From positions 124,001 through 188,000 of the forward strand of contig CANMCF010000007.1 in NCBI GenBank assembly GCA_947496215.1: a stretch of DNA of 64,000 bases, given 5' to 3'. The position numbers and the translations under genes were made by a program. The notes under the pieces are model-generated. The model had not been told where the DNA came from. It searched no databases and saw nothing but the letters and a program-made list of their open reading frames with translations. Shown one piece after another: positions 61,796-64,000 of the stretch (the stretch's first letter is position 1; each line of letters starts with the position of its first letter). The DNA is from an uncultured Bizionia sp. (lineage in GTDB: Bacteria > Bacteroidota > Bacteroidia > Flavobacteriales > Flavobacteriaceae).

Positions 61796-62386
61796 TTATA
61801 AGTTAATTTTTCGTTCTATAATGGAAAGCTTACCGGCTTTTTCAAGTTTTTTCACTGCTCGTATTACCGTTTCGACCCTCAAGCCAGTCAAGTCTGAGAT
61901 TTGTTGCCTGGTCAAAGGAACTTCATATGAAGGTTTATTGATGTTTGATGTTGATTTGAAGTGGTTCAACAATGTAAGGATGCGATGTTCTGGTGGGTGA
62001 ATGGATAGTTCCTTCATAATCTTGGCTTTGTATACCATTCTCTTGCAAAGCAACTGGGTAATGCTTAAATGGACTTCAGGATTCTGTTTCAAAAGTTCCA
62101 AGAACACTTTTTTTGGGAGGATATAAACAGAGGTGTCGGTTTGACTTATTGCCGCAGCGGGGTATTTGAATTCGCCAAACAATGGCGGTTCCCCAAAAGA
62201 ATTTCCATCTTCGAAAAAACCTTGAACGAATTCCTTGCCATCTTCTGTCAAGTTGTACATTTTTACATTTCCCGATTTTATTTGATAATAATATTGGGGC
62301 GTGTCAAATTCATTGAAGATAACTTGCTCCTTTGCATATAGTTTCAATTGTACATTGTATAGCTCCAAAAGGTTTGTCGATATCAT
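61796..62386 (-). CDS. Crp/Fnr-family transcription regulator
   Basis: 196-residue regulator with a cyclic-nucleotide-binding-type beta barrel (about 20-115, EQVIFNEFDTPQYYYQIKSGNVKMYNL) and a C-terminal HTH (PLTRQQISDLTGLRVETVIRAVKKLEKAGKL). No Fnr-like cysteine cluster, so it is not an Fe-S oxygen sensor. The start at 62386 is chosen over 62416 because the -7 element covers 62414-62421. It is divergent from the truncated-haemoglobin gene pair and may control it. Confidence 0.88.
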   Translation of the reverse strand: MISTNLLELYNVQLKLYAKEQVIFNEFDTPQYYYQIKSGNVKMYNLTEDGKEFVQGFFEDGNSFGEPPLFGEFKYPAAAISQTDTSVYILPKKVFLELLKQNPEVHLSITQLLCKRMVYKAKIMKELSIHPPEHRILTLLNHFKSTSNINKPSYEVPLTRQQISDLTGLRVETVIRAVKKLEKAGKLSIIERKINL

Positions 62387-62413
62387 GGCATTATGATTTG
62401 AATCATATAATAA

Positions 62414-62445
62414 CAAATATAAGGTATCGAAATTTGTAGTATCAA
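62414..62445 (-). promoter_or_regulatory. Promoter of Crp-family gene
   Basis: Minus-strand TATATTTG (62414-62421) with TTG at 62443-62445, 21 bases upstream, matching the Bacteroidota -33/-7 consensus. It lies 27 bases before the ATG at 62386. Confidence 0.6.
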
Positions 62446-62462
62446 TTTAACAAGTTACAATT

Positions 62463-62744
62463 ATGAATTATTACAACTACTTGCTGTCAGACTTTAAAAA
62501 GAATTATATGCTTTACATACCGTTGAGTATCATCTTGCAAAGTTGCATAGGGTCCATTGCTGCAATGTACGTCTTGATGAGTAGTACTTCTGGGGATTTT
62601 CCTTTTTTTCAACTATCACTTTGTGTAATTTTGTCCATGTTGTACAACGCTTCGGTTTTGGCGCAATTAAAATATAAATTGGTATTCAACATTTTGCTCT
62701 TGTCCGTGCTTACCAATGTCATATTGTGTATTATTTACATTTAA
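62463..62744 (+). CDS. Small membrane protein next to truncated haemoglobin
   Basis: 93-residue protein with three membrane helices (about 14-38, 47-68 and 71-92) and no recognised family. It is separated from the haemoglobin gene by 8 bases, so co-transcribed, and diverges from the Crp-family regulator. Confidence 0.75.
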   Translation: MNYYNYLLSDFKKNYMLYIPLSIILQSCIGSIAAMYVLMSSTSGDFPFFQLSLCVILSMLYNASVLAQLKYKLVFNILLLSVLTNVILCIIYI

Positions 62745-62752
62745 ACAAATAA

Positions 62753-63163
62753 ATGAATTTTAAAAAGGGAGACATAAAAAATAGGGAAGATGTGTTTGCA
62801 TTGGTTACCTCTTTCTACCAAAAAGTCAGAAAAGAGACTACTTTGGGGCCCATATTCAATGAGCGCATAACGAATTGGGATGAGCACTTGGAGCATTTGA
62901 CTACATTTTGGGAAACGAGTTTGTTTTTTACCAAGAAGTTGGAAAAAAAATATAAGGGGAACCCGTTGGAAGCACACGTAAAAGTAGATGTAGCCAACGA
63001 CAATAGCATAACGGAACTTCATTTTGGAATATGGTTGAACCTATGGGGACAAACCATAGATGAACTCTTTGAAGGAGATCAAGCGGACAATGCCAAGCGT
63101 AGGGCACGAAAAATGGGAACTTTCCTATATCTGAAACTATTCGAAGCAAGAACGAAGGAATGA
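62753..63163 (+). CDS. Group III truncated haemoglobin
   Basis: 136-residue protein of the truncated globin group III: VFALVTSFYQKVRKETTLGPIF at the start, WDEHLEHLTTFWETSLFFT, and LHFGIWLNLWGQTIDELFEG with the proximal His. Members bind oxygen or nitric oxide and often sit near redox or respiration genes. It follows the small membrane protein in one unit and is beside a divergent Crp-type regulator. Confidence 0.9.
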   Translation: MNFKKGDIKNREDVFALVTSFYQKVRKETTLGPIFNERITNWDEHLEHLTTFWETSLFFTKKLEKKYKGNPLEAHVKVDVANDNSITELHFGIWLNLWGQTIDELFEGDQADNAKRRARKMGTFLYLKLFEARTKE

Positions 63164-63226
63164 TTCATTGAGAAGTTTAACAGAATATTAGACGCTTTTG
63201 TCCTATAAGAAACAAACAAAAACGAT

Positions 63227-63234
63227 TATATTTG
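63227..63234 (+). promoter_or_regulatory. -7 element for CcsBA-like gene
   Basis: TATATTTG ends 24 bases before the ATG at 63259. A TTTTG occurs at 63196-63200, somewhat further than the usual -33. Confidence 0.4.
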
Positions 63235-63258
63235 CACGAGCTAAAAAAAGCTATCATT

Positions 63259-64000
63259 ATGCAGAATAAACTTGCCAAAATCCTATTTTCCACAAGACTT
63301 ACCGCTATTTTATTTCTTGCTTTTGCCATAGCAATGGCAACGGGAACCATTCTAGATAGGAATATGGATACTTCACCTACGCCATATACGAGAACTTTAA
63401 TCTACAATGCTTGGTGGTTTGAAGCCATAATGGCCTTTTTTGTCATAAACTTTGTCGGAAACGTATTTAGGTTTAGGTTATATAAAAAAGCAAAATGGGC
63501 GACCTTCATACTGCATTTCGCCTTCATATTCATCCTTTTTGGGGCTTACATCACCAGATACCATAGTTTTGAAGGAATGATGCCTATACGTGAAGGAGCT
63601 ACCGAAAACACCTTCTTGTCCCAAAAGACATACGTCTTGGGCTTTGTCAATGGTGATTATGAGATCAATGGCGTTCCACAACGTTTGCGTTTGGAGGAGG
63701 AAGTAGATTTCTCTCCACGTTTGGACAACGATTTTGAAATAAACAAGGATTACAATGGGCAACCGTTCAACATCAAGTTGGAAAAGTTTGTAGCTGGTGC
63801 TGAGGAAGACATCATACCTGATGATTCTGGCGAGGAATATCTTAAAATCGTTGAAGCAGGAAATGGACAACCTCATAATCACTTCTTGAAAGTGGGGTCC
63901 GTAGAGAACATTCACAATACATTGATAGCATTGAACAAGCCAACGAAAGGAGCTATAAACATTACCTATGAAAACGATGAATTGACCATAGAGTCTCCGT
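63259..64000 (+). CDS. CcsBA/ResB-type cytochrome c assembly protein, 3' partial
   Basis: The frame is open from ATG 63259 to the window end (247 codons). The N-terminus has three membrane helices within about 100 residues: ILFSTRLTAILFLAFAIAMATGTIL, then WFEAIMAFFVINFVGN and WATFILHFAFIFILFGAYITRY, matching the ResB part of system II cytochrome c biogenesis. A His at the start of the loop (ITRYHSFEGMMPIREG) and a soluble periplasmic region follow. In Bacteroidota this is often a single large CcsBA fusion of more than 1000 residues. It attaches haem to apocytochrome c in the periplasm. Confidence 0.85.
   Translation, partial: MQNKLAKILFSTRLTAILFLAFAIAMATGTILDRNMDTSPTPYTRTLIYNAWWFEAIMAFFVINFVGNVFRFRLYKKAKWATFILHFAFIFILFGAYITRYHSFEGMMPIREGATENTFLSQKTYVLGFVNGDYEINGVPQRLRLEEEVDFSPRLDNDFEINKDYNGQPFNIKLEKFVAGAEEDIIPDDSGEEYLKIVEAGNGQPHNHFLKVGSVENIHNTLIALNKPTKGAINITYENDELTIESP

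Noticed and set aside
1-64000. tRNA, rRNA, riboswitches and insertion sequences
   Set aside because: Read by eye, the intergenic gaps showed no G+C-rich cloverleaf-like stretch, no recognisable riboswitch core and no transposase gene; weak cases could be missed without a covariance search.

Overview
The window looks like chromosome from a member of the Bacteroidota, most likely a marine or soil Flavobacteriaceae-type organism. The DNA is A+T rich. Several genes follow a TAnnTTTG -7 promoter element with little or no Shine-Dalgarno signal. The families present are typical of the group: secretin-type secretion genes, an M43 cytophagalysin-like protease, NYQAVV-type surface proteins, a KdsC / prenyltransferase / Maf housekeeping cluster, a PIG-L deacetylase with SSS symporter, and the start of a CcsBA-type cytochrome c assembly gene. 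I saw no tRNA, rRNA, CRISPR array or insertion sequence.

Layout. (1) 1-6090 (+): a tightly packed type II secretion / type IV pilus-like operon: GspE ATPase (5' end outside the window), secretin, PilM/N(GspL)-like, PilO(GspM)-like, an FN3-type lipoprotein and a PilP/GspC-like protein. (2) 6.1-24.8 kb: a visibly more A+T-rich island of glycan genes. It holds a GT2 glycosyltransferase, four large membrane proteins of apparent GT-C type (one TMTC-like with TPRs, one DUF2723, two paralogues lying tail to tail), then UbiA - DprE1-like - DprE2-like - HAD phosphatase. Those last four genes together match a complete route to a polyprenyl-phosphate arabinofuranose donor. A 998-residue YadA-head-like surface protein and a polytopic membrane protein follow. 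Both edges of the island carry broken copies of the same C-terminal protein module that is intact at the end of the 28.7-32.7 kb protease. (3) 24.9-32.7 kb: an FG-GAP/UnbV lipoprotein (-) and a 1327-residue M43 metalloprotease with Ig-like and PKD domains (+). (4) 32.8-46.3 kb: an accessory redox cluster. It has an FAD amine-oxidase-like protein with an unknown partner (-), a 7TMR-DISM histidine kinase, a small lipoprotein, and then a same-strand run: PLD-like protein, unknown small protein overlapping a GMC oxidoreductase, VioB-type ferritin-like protein, DUF1566 protein, SRPBCC protein, unknown protein, TMEM175-like channel. (5) 46.8-51.0 kb: a lipoprotein / amphipathic small protein / membrane-anchored patatin unit, followed by an Xre-RES toxin-antitoxin pair with its own promoter and a palindromic operator candidate. 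(6) 51-63.2 kb: mostly conserved minus-strand housekeeping genes, including a 33-codon membrane protein between the PIG-L and symporter genes and a truncated tail-collar protein placed between KdsC and the prenyltransferase. (7) 62.4-64 kb: Crp-family regulator, truncated haemoglobin and the partial CcsBA-like gene.

The most promising unusual content is the arabinosyl-donor pathway with its GT-C partners, the possible link between the secretin operon and the repeated C-terminal module, and the PLD/GMC/ferritin-like cluster. All functions are inferred from motifs read by eye; no database search was run.
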